This document shows positions 1 to 9,797 of a stretch of DNA of 39,422 nucleotides, one piece after another; the first letter of the stretch is position 1, and every line of letters begins with the position of its first letter. The stretch comes from a virus, in IMG/VR virus record IMGVR_UViG_3300030390_001549, positions 1-39,422 of that record; one strand, written 5' to 3'. The translations under genes were made by a program, and so were the position numbers. The notes under the pieces were generated by a model, which saw only the letters and a list, made by a program, of their open reading frames with translations, searched no databases and was not told where the DNA came from.

Positions 1-2
1 AT

Positions 3-3000
3 GGGGTTAAATCTGATTTTAGTTATGGGCCTCGCCACTCTCGCTTTGTTGGAGGAGGTAATATGGGTTGGGATGCTGACAATTCTCAAGACCATGATGA
101 TAATATCCAGGGTAGGAATTTATACATGGAAGATAACACTGGTTCTATTAAAAAAACTTTTATTTGGGAGATTTTTGATAGAGGTGTAGAGAAACACGAT
201 ATTATACTGAAAGGAAACGGACAAGACCCAACTAGCTACATACATCACTCTAGTTTGATGGAGCAGTTAGCAGCGGGAGGAGCTACCCCTTTATATGACT
301 GGTATATATCCCCTTGGGTTCATTCAGGAGAATGGAGCTCAAGAGATGGCCAATTCACATGGGATTCTGAAAATATTAGTAATAATAATTATATGTCTTA
401 TGGAGGCTCTTCAGATGGAGGACTTCATTTTGTTAATGAGGTTGATAGTTTTATTAATTACTCAAGAGGTTTGTTAGCTTTAAGAAGTGATGATTTTTAT
501 TATCCATATCCTATTGGAGATGTTAATGGAGTAATGGATATGTGGGAAGTTGTAATAGATGTTGCTAGTATGAATAATGCTTTTATTGATGTTATTCAGG
601 GAACTCCAACAGATTCATCTATACCAACAGGTTTTAACAGTAACAGTCCACACAAAATAAGAACAGCTGGGGTATATAAATATTGTTTATCTGCTTTACA
701 ACATGGTAATCAGAGCCTTGCTCTTAACTGTCCTTCATCTGGGCCTGGAGCTTCTAATGAAATAGCTTACAATCCACTTCAAAACCAAGCAAACATATTG
801 AGAGCTTATAAAGATGATTCTCATTTACCAGCTGGTGTAATTATAAACTCAATAAAAATAACTAAAAAGAAACCAGTTTTTGCAACTGTTAATGTTCCTG
901 TTTTTCAAACTGGAGTAGCTTACAGTATAGATAAATATACATGGCATTATCTTGATGTAAAAGAAAGTGAGGGTGTTCCATTGTCATTAACTTATAGTGT
1001 TGGAGATTTAAAAGATATAGGTAAAAGAACGACTGGATATTCAAAAACATTTATAATACCAGCCAACAAACATAATAACGAGATTTTAAGCCCTATGATG
1101 GCTGTTGGAGCTGAAAGAGTTAAGATACATTGGATGAGAGCTAGAATAAAATGTAATGGAATAAATGTTTTCGGGGGGTTAATGCGTGTAGAAGAAGGTA
1201 ATACAGGTAAGGGTGGATTTTATAAATGCCATATAATACAAGATGAGATAGGATGGACTCAAGCTATAGATGATGATACTATTTGTGATTTAGCTTTAGA
1301 AGGCCCTGGTGGTATTTCTCCTCCTGAAGATAAAAGTTATAACACTATAATAAATAGTTGGGATGATACTGCTGATACAAGTGATTTCTTTTATGGTCTT
1401 GTTAATTATGGAGAATGGCAAGCTCAATCAGTAAACGCATCTTCTACTCACGATTATAGTCATAACTCTGCAGACTTTCATCCAGCAGTGTTCGCTAAAG
1501 CTATAACAGACAAGATATTTGATTCTAAGGGATACTCTATTGAAAGTAATTTCTTTAATTCTGACACATTTAAAAAACTTTGTCATCCTTGGGTTTCTGG
1601 AGAGGATTATACACAGGGAGATTTATTTGAATCTGAGGGAAGTCAAGCTGCTCATGTTAAATTAATATCAAAAACAGAAGCTGGCGGTAATTACTTCTCT
1701 GGAGGTAGGGTTAAAGCTGGTGGTGATGATAGAACTTGGTATCCAGACCTTGTTCCAGGAGTTGGTAATAATTGGACTACAAACTCTGCTACTGGAGGTT
1801 ACACAGCCCCTTTTACAGGAACTTATCATGGTACTATGAAAGCAACATTGTATATAAGTCAAAGCTGGGCTTCTAACGGCTCTTATATGGCTATGGATTT
1901 GGTAAAAAACGGCTCTTCAGTTACCTTAACTAACGGACACACTCTGGGATATGATAATATTATGAGAGACCCAAACGCACTACCATCTGTATTAGCGTAT
2001 CTAAGTGCTTCTAGGGCTGATAGTGGAATAGGAGGTGGATTAACAAAAATGATTGAGTTTTCTATAGATTTACAAGCTGGAGATAGGTTAGCTATGAGAA
2101 TGAGGGGTATTAACCTTTCAAATGCATGGGCTAGTTATCAAGACGCTTCTGATATGGAATTTGATGTTTTCCCAGTAGTAAGCTCAATAACCCCAGATAA
2201 AATTGTAAATTTAAGTAAGGTTCTTCCTTGTATGAAACAAATAGATTACTTAAAAGGATTAACAGAAATGTTTAATTTACAATGGACTGCAAATGAAGAA
2301 ACAAAAACTGTTTATTGTGAGCCTTATAATGATTTTTTCGGCTCAGGAAAAGTTTTAGATTGGTCTAAAAAATTAGATTACGAAAGTTGGAATGATAAAT
2401 TTATAATAGAACAATTAGCTAAGGAAGTAGAGTTTAAATACAAAGAAGATACGAGCGATAAGATAGTTGATAGTGTCTATCGTTGGAAAGAAAATAATGG
2501 TTATGATATAGAGCAGTCTCATATTGAGCTTAACGACCAAAAATTCAGAAAAGATAAAATGGAAATGGGAACAAAGGAGTTTTCAACAACAATAATGTTT
2601 AATGCTTATGGAACTGTCTCTAATCCACTTACTAACAGTTTAGGGTTTCGTTGGGGAGACTTAACTTGGACTGACCCCTCAAGTAATTGGAATAATCCTT
2701 TAATGCCTATAATGTGGAATGGGGATGATGGTCATATAAATACACAACAAAGACCTGAATTTAATATGGAAGAACCTAATTTTGATATGAGAATATTAAA
2801 TTATTATGGTAAAACTAATTGTGCTAAATACGACTTTGTAGACTCTTCCGCAAATATTAATGTTACAGATGAATACCCACATCTAGGTCATACTAATGAA
2901 TGGTTAAAGGGTACAGGTCAAATAGATGAATATAATATTTCTTGGGCAGATGAAGATGATGGAGTGGGCAATATAAGTCCAGGACTTTTTTCAAAATATT

Positions 3001-3617
3001 GGAGAATAGCATACCTTAAAATGAATGGGGGTTCAGCTTTAAGAACTTGTAAAATTAACCTTAACGCTAATGATATATCAGGTTTTGATTATAGAGATTT
3101 AATATTATTAAACATAGATGGGGTGGCTACATATTGGACTGTAAACTCTATAAAAGATTATAAGCCAAACAAAAATGAATTAACAACAGTAGAATTAATA
3201 GAATGGAAACAAGCTAAAGATTTTGGTAAATCAAGAACTAAATCAAGAATTTCTCAAAACTCTGAACCAAAGAAAATACAACTTATTTCTCAATCAAAAG
3301 AAAAGGGATTAGTTTTAAGAAACGATACATCAAATAAATCAGTAGGAACAGGAATAGCTTTTGGTAACGGAGTTGTAGCTAATGAAAACCAAACAGTTCT
3401 AGGTAATTATAATAAAACTAATAATACAGATATTTTACAGGTTGGAAGTGGTATTGATTCTCACAACAGAACAACAGCTTTAACTATTAAAGGTAATGGA
3501 GAGGTAGAGATACATGGAGGAGAATGTGCTGTTGAGGAAACAGATGGTATTATACATGATTTAGTTTATACAGACACTGATGGTAATATAAAAAAACTAT
3601 ACTTAAAAAAAGAATAA
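3..3617 (+). CDS. Tail hub/fibre protein, C-terminal 1204 residues (gene starts at 39317 across the window ends)
   Basis: The frame is open from base 3, before the first ATG at 63, and is in phase with the frame starting at 39317, so the whole protein would be about 1240 residues. It precedes the tape-measure gene with no gap and follows other tail genes. A middle part (roughly residues 700-900 of the ATG-63 form) resembles hub domains of Bacteroidota phage tails, including a stretch LPCMKQIDYLKGLTEMFNLQ. The last ~110 residues (GIAFGNGVVANENQTVLGN, then ALTIKGNGEVEIHGG) look like trimeric beta-structured tail-spike or YadA-head repeats. I infer a baseplate/tail-tip protein that may contact the host surface. 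The tail role is fairly sure; the exact role is not. Confidence 0.72.
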   Translation, partial: GVKSDFSYGPRHSRFVGGGNMGWDADNSQDHDDNIQGRNLYMEDNTGSIKKTFIWEIFDRGVEKHDIILKGNGQDPTSYIHHSSLMEQLAAGGATPLYDWYISPWVHSGEWSSRDGQFTWDSENISNNNYMSYGGSSDGGLHFVNEVDSFINYSRGLLALRSDDFYYPYPIGDVNGVMDMWEVVIDVASMNNAFIDVIQGTPTDSSIPTGFNSNSPHKIRTAGVYKYCLSALQHGNQSLALNCPSSGPGASNEIAYNPLQNQANILRAYKDDSHLPAGVIINSIKITKKKPVFATVNVPVFQTGVAYSIDKYTWHYLDVKESEGVPLSLTYSVGDLKDIGKRTTGYSKTFIIPANKHNNEILSPMMAVGAERVKIHWMRARIKCNGINVFGGLMRVEEGNTGKGGFYKCHIIQDEIGWTQAIDDDTICDLALEGPGGISPPEDKSYNTIINSWDDTADTSDFFYGLVNYGEWQAQSVNASSTHDYSHNSADFHPAVFAKAITDKIFDSKGYSIESNFFNSDTFKKLCHPWVSGEDYTQGDLFESEGSQAAHVKLISKTEAGGNYFSGGRVKAGGDDRTWYPDLVPGVGNNWTTNSATGGYTAPFTGTYHGTMKATLYISQSWASNGSYMAMDLVKNGSSVTLTNGHTLGYDNIMRDPNALPSVLAYLSASRADSGIGGGLTKMIEFSIDLQAGDRLAMRMRGINLSNAWASYQDASDMEFDVFPVVSSITPDKIVNLSKVLPCMKQIDYLKGLTEMFNLQWTANEETKTVYCEPYNDFFGSGKVLDWSKKLDYESWNDKFIIEQLAKEVEFKYKEDTSDKIVDSVYRWKENNGYDIEQSHIELNDQKFRKDKMEMGTKEFSTTIMFNAYGTVSNPLTNSLGFRWGDLTWTDPSSNWNNPLMPIMWNGDDGHINTQQRPEFNMEEPNFDMRILNYYGKTNCAKYDFVDSSANINVTDEYPHLGHTNEWLKGTGQIDEYNISWADEDDGVGNISPGLFSKYWRIAYLKMNGGSALRTCKINLNANDISGFDYRDLILLNIDGVATYWTVNSIKDYKPNKNELTTVELIEWKQAKDFGKSRTKSRISQNSEPKKIQLISQSKEKGLVLRNDTSNKSVGTGIAFGNGVVANENQTVLGNYNKTNNTDILQVGSGIDSHNRTTALTIKGNGEVEIHGGECAVEETDGIIHDLVYTDTDGNIKKLYLKKE

Positions 3618-6600
3618 ATGGCAACTACTATATATAAATTCCAATCAGATTTAAAGGGATTACAACAATTAAATAAAGGTCTAAAGGAAGCTAAAAGGAA
3701 TTTAGACGCTCTAAAAAGAGGAACTAAAGAATATGCAGCTGCCTCTAAGAATGTTGGAGGTATGACTAAATCTTTAAAAAATAATACTAATGCTTTAAAA
3801 CAAACAAGAACAGCTGCTAATCAATTAAATAATTCAGGTCGTGGCCTTATGACTACATTTAAGGGTGCTAGTGTAGCTATTATATCTGCATTTGCTTTTA
3901 GAGCTATAATGTCTGGTATGAGAGGATTGGTAACAATTTTTGCTAAATTTGAATCTCAAATGGCTGCTGTAAAAGCAATATCTGGAGCTTCAGATGAGCA
4001 GTTTCAAGAATTAGTTAAGAGTGCTAAAAAATTAGGAGAAACAACAGTTTTTACAGCGTCTGAAGTTGCTAATCTTCAAGAAGAACTTTCAAGATTAGGT
4101 TTTGCAGCTCCACAAATTATAGCTATGCAACAAGCTGTACTTAATTTAGCTGCCGCTACAGGAGAGTCTCTTGCTAAAGCTGCTGAAGTAGCTGGTTCTC
4201 AAATAAATGCTTTTGGACTTGAAGCTGAACAAGCGGTAAGAGTTACAGATGTAATGGGATTTTCTTTTGCTAATTCAGCTTTAAATCTTGAGAGGTTTAC
4301 ACAGTCAATGAAGTTTGTTGCTCCAGTAGCCAAGACAGCAGGTTTTACTATTGAAGAAACAAGCTCAATGTTAATGACTTTAGCAGATAATGGAATACAT
4401 GGTTCTATAGCTGGTAATGCCTTGAAGAATATATTTTTAAGACTAGGAGACGCTAACTCTAAATTAAATAAAAGTTTAGATGGAACTGTTCAAGGGTTGC
4501 CTCAGTTGATTAAAGAGATGGAACGGATGAATGCAGAAACATTCGGACTAACAGAAGCTACGGATTTATTAGACAAAAGGTCGGCTCCAGCTTTTTTAAC
4601 ATTACTAAGAAATATAGAGGGATTAAAAGATGCTAGTAGTGATATAAATTCTGTTGAGGGAGATATTAGTAGAATGGCTGATGTAAGACTTGATACATTA
4701 CAAGGAGATTTCACATTATTAAAATCCGCTACAGAAGGATTGGGATTAGCTGTAGGAGAATCTTTTAATTTTGAACTAAGAAAAGCCATCCATGGTTTAA
4801 CTGAATTTGTTAGGTCTATAGCTTCAAGTAAAAAAGCTATCGCTATTATAAAAACAACTATTTTTGCTCTTATAGGAGCTTTTAAGGTTTTCATGTTAAG
4901 ACTAGCTGCTTTAAAAGTTTTACAACTTGCTACAACCATATCAACGCTGAGAGCAGGGTTTGCTTGGAAGAGGTATTTGGTAAGCATAAGAATGGCTAGA
5001 ACTGGAACGACCCTTTTTACCCGAAGCTTACAAGGTTTGAGAGCAATGATTGCTAGTACAGGTGTTGGACTTTTAGTTGTCGCTGTAGGGGCTCTTGCTG
5101 CAGCTTTTATGAGTGGAAGTGATGAAACAGAAAAAGCTACTTTTGAACTTGAAAAACTGAATGAAGCTTTCGTTACATCTATAAGACAAACTTTAATATT
5201 AAATGAATTTTCTCAAGAAAGGCATGACCAGTTAAGAGAAATTAACGCTAGATATTCAGAACTTCTTGGTAATATAGATTTGGAGATTTTAAAAACAGAC
5301 CAGTTGCGTAAGGTTCAAGAAATTGCAAATGAAGTTACAGAGGAATCTATAGCTGTGCAGCTTAAAAAAGCTGAATTAGCAAAAACTATTGCTGATGAGG
5401 AAGAAAGGTTAGCGGGATTGGTGGAATCAGGAGAGGAAGATACATTTGTTATGATAGAAACGGGGAATAACGGCAATCAAATACCTGAGTCGTTCGCAGC
5501 GGATTTCGCACCAGATGGCAAGCTTTTTGGGTCTGACAATAATCAATTTGAATTTGTAGACGCAAGAGCAGATTATCTTGAGAAGATAGCATTGCAAAAA
5601 GAAGAGTTAGCAGAATTGGAATTAATACATCAACAAAAAATAGAAGTAGAAGCTGACGCTAATGATATATTACTTCATAATGGCATATCTTATAGGCAAT
5701 CGGTTAGAACAGGATTCCTTACTGAGTTAGAAGATTTCAGAACTAAAAATGGTTCTAAGCAAAAACTGATAATAGAGAACGCTAAAATTGAGTTAGAGGA
5801 TATGATTAGAGCTCAAGAGATTTTAGAACAAAAGACTTCAAACGCAGCAAACGCAGCTATAAGAGAATTAGAAATTGAAGAGTCTAAGGCAGGTAATATA
5901 CTTCTGATTGGAGATTTTAAAGTAAATTCTACTAATGAATATACCGACCTTACAACCAAGTCGATGGATAATGCTAATAAGCAACAAAAGAAGTTTGTAA
6001 AAGAATTTGAAGGTGATGCTGGTAAGATAAATGTAAAAATTTCTGAAATGAGAAAATTTGTTAGTAATCTTACTCAGATATTAGAAAAGAGTGGTAAAAC
6101 TTATGGTAGGTCTGCTCTTTCTGGATTTAGATTACAGAAAACAAAAGATAGATTAAAAGAATTATTAAAGGTTCAACTTTCTTATATAAACGATAATTTT
6201 GAAGCAGACTTGCAGGCAAATGAAAATTCTTTTAAAGCAAAACAAAAAAAATATGAAAGAGAAGAAGAGTTAATTGTAACTAACTTAAACTCTATACAAC
6301 AAATACAAAAGAAGGGTAAAAGAAAACAAATTATTGCAGATATAAAAGCTAACAGAAATAATTATGATGTTTTGAAAAACCTGGATGAGAAAGAGTTTAC
6401 TAGATTGATAACTAAGAAAAAAGCTAATTCTAAAGAGTTAGATAATTTATTAGACCTGATGCTTGCCGAGGAGGTTAGTAAGCAAGAAACAAACGAGCAG
6501 TTATTAGTTGAAATTGTAAAAGAATTTGAAAACAAAAAGAAAAAGATAAAAATTGCTGAAAGAGCTGAGATGGGTCAATTTGAAAGAGAAAGAGTAAGAC

Positions 6601-7646
6601 AAGGCGTAGATTTATTAGAAACAGACCTTTCAAATTTAAAAAGCAATCAAAAAAAGAGAATGGATTTAATGCAAGGAGACCATGATGAACAAGAGAGGGC
6701 AGACCAAGAGTTGTTAGATTTGGGAGAAATGAGGGAAATAGAGTTTAACAACAGGAAGAGAGCTAGAGCTGCAGAAATGAAATCTCAAGAACAAACCGAT
6801 AGAGATGAACAATTACAGAAGTTTTCAGAGATGTATTCAGGAATGGCTGATGTTGTTATGGCTGTAAGTGCTAATATAGCTCAAGGAAACATGGCAAGGA
6901 TAGAAGAGGAGCATACTAAAAGAACAGAAGATTTAAACAATCAGTTTGAAAATGAATTAGCAATAGCAGAGGAAGCTGGTGGAGATACGGAGGCTATGAA
7001 AAGGGCTCATGATAACAAGATGGAAGCCCTGGAGCTGCAGAAAGAAGAAAAGATAAGGATAATAAAAAGGAGACAGTTTAACCTAGAAAAAGCTAACAAC
7101 ATTGCTATGGCTCTTATTAATGGAGCTCAAGCTATTGCTAAAGTAACATCACAGACTGGTGTTGGAGCTATTATTGCTGCTCCTATTACATCTGCTTTAA
7201 TTGCAGCTCAAATAGCAGCTATAATGGCTCAAAGATTTACAGGAGCTAAGGGAGGTATTATACCTGGAGGAGATGATAAATTTGCTCAGGGAGGTATGGT
7301 TGTTGGGCCTAGTCATGCTAATGGAGGTGTTAAGTTTGCTGTAGGAGGTAGAGTATCTGAATTAGAAGGAGGAGAAGCTGTAATTAACAAACGCTCAACA
7401 GCTATGTTCCATGGTCAATTAAGTGCTATGAATCAAGCTGGAGGAGGTAAAAAGTTTGCTGTAGGTGGTATTACCCCAGGAACAAGAGCAGCTCTTGATG
7501 GAGCTAAGGGTAATTTTAGTGCTGGAGATATAGCTGAATTAATAAGCTCATCTATAAACTCACAGCAAGTTTATGTTAGTGAATCTGAAATAAGTTCTAC
7601 ACAATCAAATGTTGGAATTACAGAAAGTTTATCAAATTTATTTTAA
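3618..7646 (+). CDS. Tail tape measure protein
   Basis: 1342 residues, ATG directly after the stop of the hub gene. Residues ~105-300 match the TP901-type tape-measure core (FESQMAAVKAISG, then a long Ala/Gln-rich helical stretch with VFTASEVANLQEELSRLG). Hydrophobic segments lie near residues 403-435 and 470-493. Long charged coiled-coil regions fill most of 530-1180, and Gly-rich patches such as AKGGIIPGGDDKFAQGGMVV lie near the C terminus. The protein sets tail length and is passed toward the cell on DNA ejection, so a long non-contractile tail (siphovirus) is implied. It lies downstream of the tail hub, the reverse of the usual siphovirus order. Confidence 0.93.
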   Translation: MATTIYKFQSDLKGLQQLNKGLKEAKRNLDALKRGTKEYAAASKNVGGMTKSLKNNTNALKQTRTAANQLNNSGRGLMTTFKGASVAIISAFAFRAIMSGMRGLVTIFAKFESQMAAVKAISGASDEQFQELVKSAKKLGETTVFTASEVANLQEELSRLGFAAPQIIAMQQAVLNLAAATGESLAKAAEVAGSQINAFGLEAEQAVRVTDVMGFSFANSALNLERFTQSMKFVAPVAKTAGFTIEETSSMLMTLADNGIHGSIAGNALKNIFLRLGDANSKLNKSLDGTVQGLPQLIKEMERMNAETFGLTEATDLLDKRSAPAFLTLLRNIEGLKDASSDINSVEGDISRMADVRLDTLQGDFTLLKSATEGLGLAVGESFNFELRKAIHGLTEFVRSIASSKKAIAIIKTTIFALIGAFKVFMLRLAALKVLQLATTISTLRAGFAWKRYLVSIRMARTGTTLFTRSLQGLRAMIASTGVGLLVVAVGALAAAFMSGSDETEKATFELEKLNEAFVTSIRQTLILNEFSQERHDQLREINARYSELLGNIDLEILKTDQLRKVQEIANEVTEESIAVQLKKAELAKTIADEEERLAGLVESGEEDTFVMIETGNNGNQIPESFAADFAPDGKLFGSDNNQFEFVDARADYLEKIALQKEELAELELIHQQKIEVEADANDILLHNGISYRQSVRTGFLTELEDFRTKNGSKQKLIIENAKIELEDMIRAQEILEQKTSNAANAAIRELEIEESKAGNILLIGDFKVNSTNEYTDLTTKSMDNANKQQKKFVKEFEGDAGKINVKISEMRKFVSNLTQILEKSGKTYGRSALSGFRLQKTKDRLKELLKVQLSYINDNFEADLQANENSFKAKQKKYEREEELIVTNLNSIQQIQKKGKRKQIIADIKANRNNYDVLKNLDEKEFTRLITKKKANSKELDNLLDLMLAEEVSKQETNEQLLVEIVKEFENKKKKIKIAERAEMGQFERERVRQGVDLLETDLSNLKSNQKKRMDLMQGDHDEQERADQELLDLGEMREIEFNNRKRARAAEMKSQEQTDRDEQLQKFSEMYSGMADVVMAVSANIAQGNMARIEEEHTKRTEDLNNQFENELAIAEEAGGDTEAMKRAHDNKMEALELQKEEKIRIIKRRQFNLEKANNIAMALINGAQAIAKVTSQTGVGAIIAAPITSALIAAQIAAIMAQRFTGAKGGIIPGGDDKFAQGGMVVGPSHANGGVKFAVGGRVSELEGGEAVINKRSTAMFHGQLSAMNQAGGGKKFAVGGITPGTRAALDGAKGNFSAGDIAELISSSINSQQVYVSESEISSTQSNVGITESLSNLF

Positions 7647-7657
7647 AAAATTTAACT

Positions 7658-7894
7658 ATGTTTGCAGAGATAAGAAAATTAATACTACAGATATTTGTAG
7701 GTAAGGGTGTAAAATTAACATCAAAGAAGGTTTATAAGGACAGATTATCAATTTGTAGGTCTAACACTTGTAAGTCGTATAAAAACCCCTTAAAAGTGGG
7801 TTTATTTGAGAACTGCGGAGAATGTGGTTGTTTTTTAAGAATTAAAAACAGGATAGATGAGTTTTATATAGAATGTCCTAAAAAATTATGGTAA
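7658..7894 (+). CDS. Small zinc-ribbon-like protein, 78 residues
   Basis: Starts 11 bases after the tape-measure stop. Cysteines are placed as RLSICRSNTCKSY, then NCGECGCFL, then a late ECPKKLW. This pattern recurs in short proteins next to tail genes of Bacteroidota phages and probably binds one zinc ion. Function unknown. Confidence 0.7.
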   Translation: MFAEIRKLILQIFVGKGVKLTSKKVYKDRLSICRSNTCKSYKNPLKVGLFENCGECGCFLRIKNRIDEFYIECPKKLW

Positions 7895-7895
7895 T

Positions 7896-8159
7896 ATGTT
7901 TCATAAAATAAAATGGCATTACATATCTGAAAAAGCAAGAAATGTAGTGTTTGAAGATTTAAAACTATTTAACCAAAGGGGAGTTCAGGGAGTTAAAGAT
8001 AATAATGTTTTAGAAAGGCTTTTTGATGCGTACAATAATTATGTTTTTAATAAATACAAACAACGGCATTTAGGTTGTGGTTCTTGCGTTAGTCAAGTGA
8101 AAAATTTTTTTGAGAATGAATATTTAAAATTTGAAAAAAATAAAAATGCCAAACAGTAA
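7896..8159 (+). CDS. Hypothetical protein, 87 residues, with CGSC motif
   Basis: One base after the preceding stop, so probably translated from the same message. Contains a single HLGCGSCVSQVK cluster and is otherwise helical and charged. The CxxC could hold a metal or a disulfide. No family recognised. Confidence 0.6.
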   Translation: MFHKIKWHYISEKARNVVFEDLKLFNQRGVQGVKDNNVLERLFDAYNNYVFNKYKQRHLGCGSCVSQVKNFFENEYLKFEKNKNAKQ

Positions 8160-8457
8160 AAGAGTTATATCTGAGTTTCAAGATTTAATGAAAAAAGAAT
8201 GTGAAAGAAGGTGGGGAGAAGAGTTTACTTCAAAAGACTTTACTTATCATTTGGTTGAGAATGGTATAATATCCCCAAAAACATTAAGGAATTATATGAT
8301 GTTCGTAGATTTTGATATATTTTTAATTGATAATAGTGGTCATATAGGTAATACTTTTATTGACTTATCTATTAAACATAATCTTTCTGAGAAACAATGT
8401 AGGAATATTATATACAAACAAAGATATAAGTTTTTAAAAGAGACTAATATTATCTAG
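8146..8457 (+). CDS. Hypothetical protein with C-terminal helix-turn-helix-like segment, 103 residues
   Basis: The ATG at 8146 overlaps the preceding gene by 14 bases; a TTG at 8131 would add five residues but is less likely. The C-terminal part (DLSIKHNLSEKQCRNIIYKQ) has the spacing of a helix-turn-helix, suggesting DNA or RNA-polymerase contact, but this is inference. Last rightward gene before the convergent replication operon: its 3' end overlaps the end of rusA by 24 bases on the opposite strand, with no room for a terminator. Confidence 0.65.
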   Translation: MPNSKRVISEFQDLMKKECERRWGEEFTSKDFTYHLVENGIISPKTLRNYMMFVDFDIFLIDNSGHIGNTFIDLSIKHNLSEKQCRNIIYKQRYKFLKETNII

Positions 8458-8844
8458 TTCGTAAAACTCAACAAAACCTTCACTGCCCCAAAATTTTTGT
8501 GCATATACAGTATGAACATGAGAATCTTCTTTAAGAAAAGCGTCCATTAATCCTTTTAACAAATTATCTACATCTGGTCTTTGTTTATGTGGTGTATATA
8601 ACATTTTTGCTTTCTTTTTAACACTCCAAGATTTAGGCATAGGTATAAAAAACTTAACATATATTTCTTCTTTTAATTCAAAGTTATTTTGTTTACCCCA
8701 ATGTTTAATATCATCTTTATAGCTCCAGTACCTTAAAACTACAGGCCTTTTTTTCCAAGTATCCGCTTTAGTCATTCTTGGTTTAGATACAGCAGTTTTA
8801 GGATACCTAATCAAGAGCTTTCTTTTTAAAATTTTCATGTTCAT
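8434..8844 (-). CDS. rusA: RusA-family Holliday junction resolvase
   Basis: 136 residues. Residues 89-103 (RPDVDNLLKGLMDAF) are the RusA catalytic signature, with Asp91, Asp93 and Asp101 in the metal-binding positions and Asp107 in the following EDSHV. A basic N-terminal half precedes it (RYPKTAVSKPRMTK). RusA enzymes cut four-way junctions as dimers; in phages they resolve recombination or replication branches before packaging. Last gene of the leftward operon; its start overlaps the preceding gene by 38 bases. Met1 or Met3 could be the start. Confidence 0.88.
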   Translation of the reverse strand: MNMKILKRKLLIRYPKTAVSKPRMTKADTWKKRPVVLRYWSYKDDIKHWGKQNNFELKEEIYVKFFIPMPKSWSVKKKAKMLYTPHKQRPDVDNLLKGLMDAFLKEDSHVHTVYAQKFWGSEGFVEFYELDNISLF

Positions 8845-9058
8845 CAGATATAGGTTGTGTTAATATCTCTAACCTATCTGTATCATCATAAACCAATCCA
8901 ATAAATCTTAATTTACCGCTTTTCTCAATTTTTTTTATTTCCTCTTGCAGGCCCTTAACTCTAAAAAACCTTCCTCCGTTTGCATTACCAGCAATATTAA
9001 GGTCTATTAAAACTCTAAATTTTGATTTAGGGTCTATTATCTCGGCTTTTTCTTTCAT
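8807..9058 (-). CDS. Hypothetical protein, 83 residues
   Basis: Basic, mixed alpha/beta composition, no motif I recognise. It overlaps rusA by 38 bases and the 57-residue zinc protein upstream by 32, a compact arrangement typical of this operon. Confidence 0.6.
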   Translation of the reverse strand: MKEKAEIIDPKSKFRVLIDLNIAGNANGGRFFRVKGLQEEIKKIEKSGKLRFIGLVYDDTDRLEILTQPISDEHENFKKKALD

Positions 9059-9200
9059 TGTTTTCTTTTTTTAATTTTAATTTTCTCTCATATTTATCAA
9101 AACATCTTGCGTGAACCGCTTTTTTATCGCTTGTTCCTCTCCAATTACAAGAACATCCTGTTAGTTTTTTATCACACTCAGCACACTTTATCTCAGTCAT
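9027..9200 (-). CDS. Small cysteine-rich protein, 57 residues
   Basis: Translated by hand: ATG at 9200, TAA at 9027-9029. It begins MTEIKCAECDKKLTGCSCNW, with a further Cys in ARCFDKY; five cysteines and a His suggest a zinc knuckle. It overlaps the DUF3310 gene by 8 bases and the 83-residue gene by 32, filling what would otherwise be a 134-base gap. Function unknown. Confidence 0.62.
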   Translation of the reverse strand: MTEIKCAECDKKLTGCSCNWRGTSDKKAVHARCFDKYERKLKLKKENNERKSRDNRP

Positions 9201-9510
9201 CACCCCTCTCTATTTTATCTAATTCAAATTGTAAATGAGCTATAGCTTTTGTTAAACACTCTACAGGAGTATCATGTTTACGATATGCTCGTAAGATGTA
9301 TGTAGTGGCGGTAGCGAGGTGATATGTTAAATCAAAGTTATCACATACTTTTCTAGCTTCATAACCTTCTTTTCCCTTATAGTATTCAGGAATCCTACTA
9401 TCGTTTTCTATACCTCCTGACCTTGTTTTACCATCATATTGGTCATTTGTTGTGCTCATATTTCTATCAACTTCGTAATAATGTTTACTATGAGATTTCT
9501 TTGGTTTCAT
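9193..9510 (-). CDS. DUF3310 protein
   Basis: 105 residues. Residues ~42-102 (PEYYKGKEGYEARKVCDNF, then YHLATATTYILRAYRKHD, then AIAHLQFELDKI) follow the DUF3310 pattern: short xxYY start, helix with the R-A-x-RK turn, then a helical hairpin. The family is widespread in phages, is sometimes labelled nucleotide kinase in annotations, and has no settled function. Its place in a replication operon fits a role in nucleotide or DNA metabolism. Confidence 0.8.
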   Translation of the reverse strand: MKPKKSHSKHYYEVDRNMSTTNDQYDGKTRSGGIENDSRIPEYYKGKEGYEARKVCDNFDLTYHLATATTYILRAYRKHDTPVECLTKAIAHLQFELDKIERGDD

Positions 9511-9679
9511 ATTCTTCTAATTTATCTATTAATTGTTGGGGAGTATATATTTTTAGTTTATCAGTATAGCTTTTATATATTTGTGTAAACTCTTTCTTTT
9601 CCTCATTATAAGTCCAAAATGTTTTTACTCTATTATCTATCTGTTTGTTTAATATCTTTTTTATGTTATTATATTTCAT
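9488..9679 (-). CDS. Hypothetical protein, 63 residues
   Basis: Lys/Glu/Tyr-rich small protein beginning MKYNNIKKILNKQ; overlaps the DUF3310 gene by 23 bases. No recognised domain. Confidence 0.55.
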   Translation of the reverse strand: MKYNNIKKILNKQIDNRVKTFWTYNEEKKEFTQIYKSYTDKLKIYTPQQLIDKLEEYETKEIS

Positions 9680-9690
9680 TTTTTTATTTT

Positions 9691-9720
9691 AAATGGCCTG
9701 AGAAATTGCTTTTAATAGCG
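9691..9720 (+). repeat. Single copy of the AAATGGCCTGA repeat
   Basis: AAATGGCCTGAGAAATTGC followed by TTTTAATAGCG. The left 15 bases equal units 1 and 2 of the array at 26698; the right half resembles units at 29880-29941. It lies between the 63-residue gene and the 27-residue frame in the leftward operon and overlaps the end of the latter. It reads as the + orientation although the surrounding genes are on the minus strand, so it is not simply part of a translation leader. Confidence 0.8.
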
Positions 9721-9795
9721 ATTATAATTTTCATCTACATAAAGTAAAGTAAATACTCCCCAACCAATCCACGATAATATTAAGCTTATTCCCAT
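9712..9795 (-). CDS. Possible 27-residue membrane peptide
   Basis: ATG at 9795, TAA at 9712-9714, two bases after the methylase stop. The product is MGISLILSWIGWGVFTLLYV plus a short polar tail: one hydrophobic span. Its end overlaps the AAATGGCCTGA repeat. Too short for certainty; operon position and composition are the only support. Confidence 0.4.
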   Translation of the reverse strand: MGISLILSWIGWGVFTLLYVDENYNRY

Positions 9796-9797
9796 AT

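Noticed and set aside
4502-4987. 161-codon open frame on the minus strand
   Set aside because: It lies wholly inside the tape-measure gene, has no leader or promoter, and its composition mirrors the sense codons.
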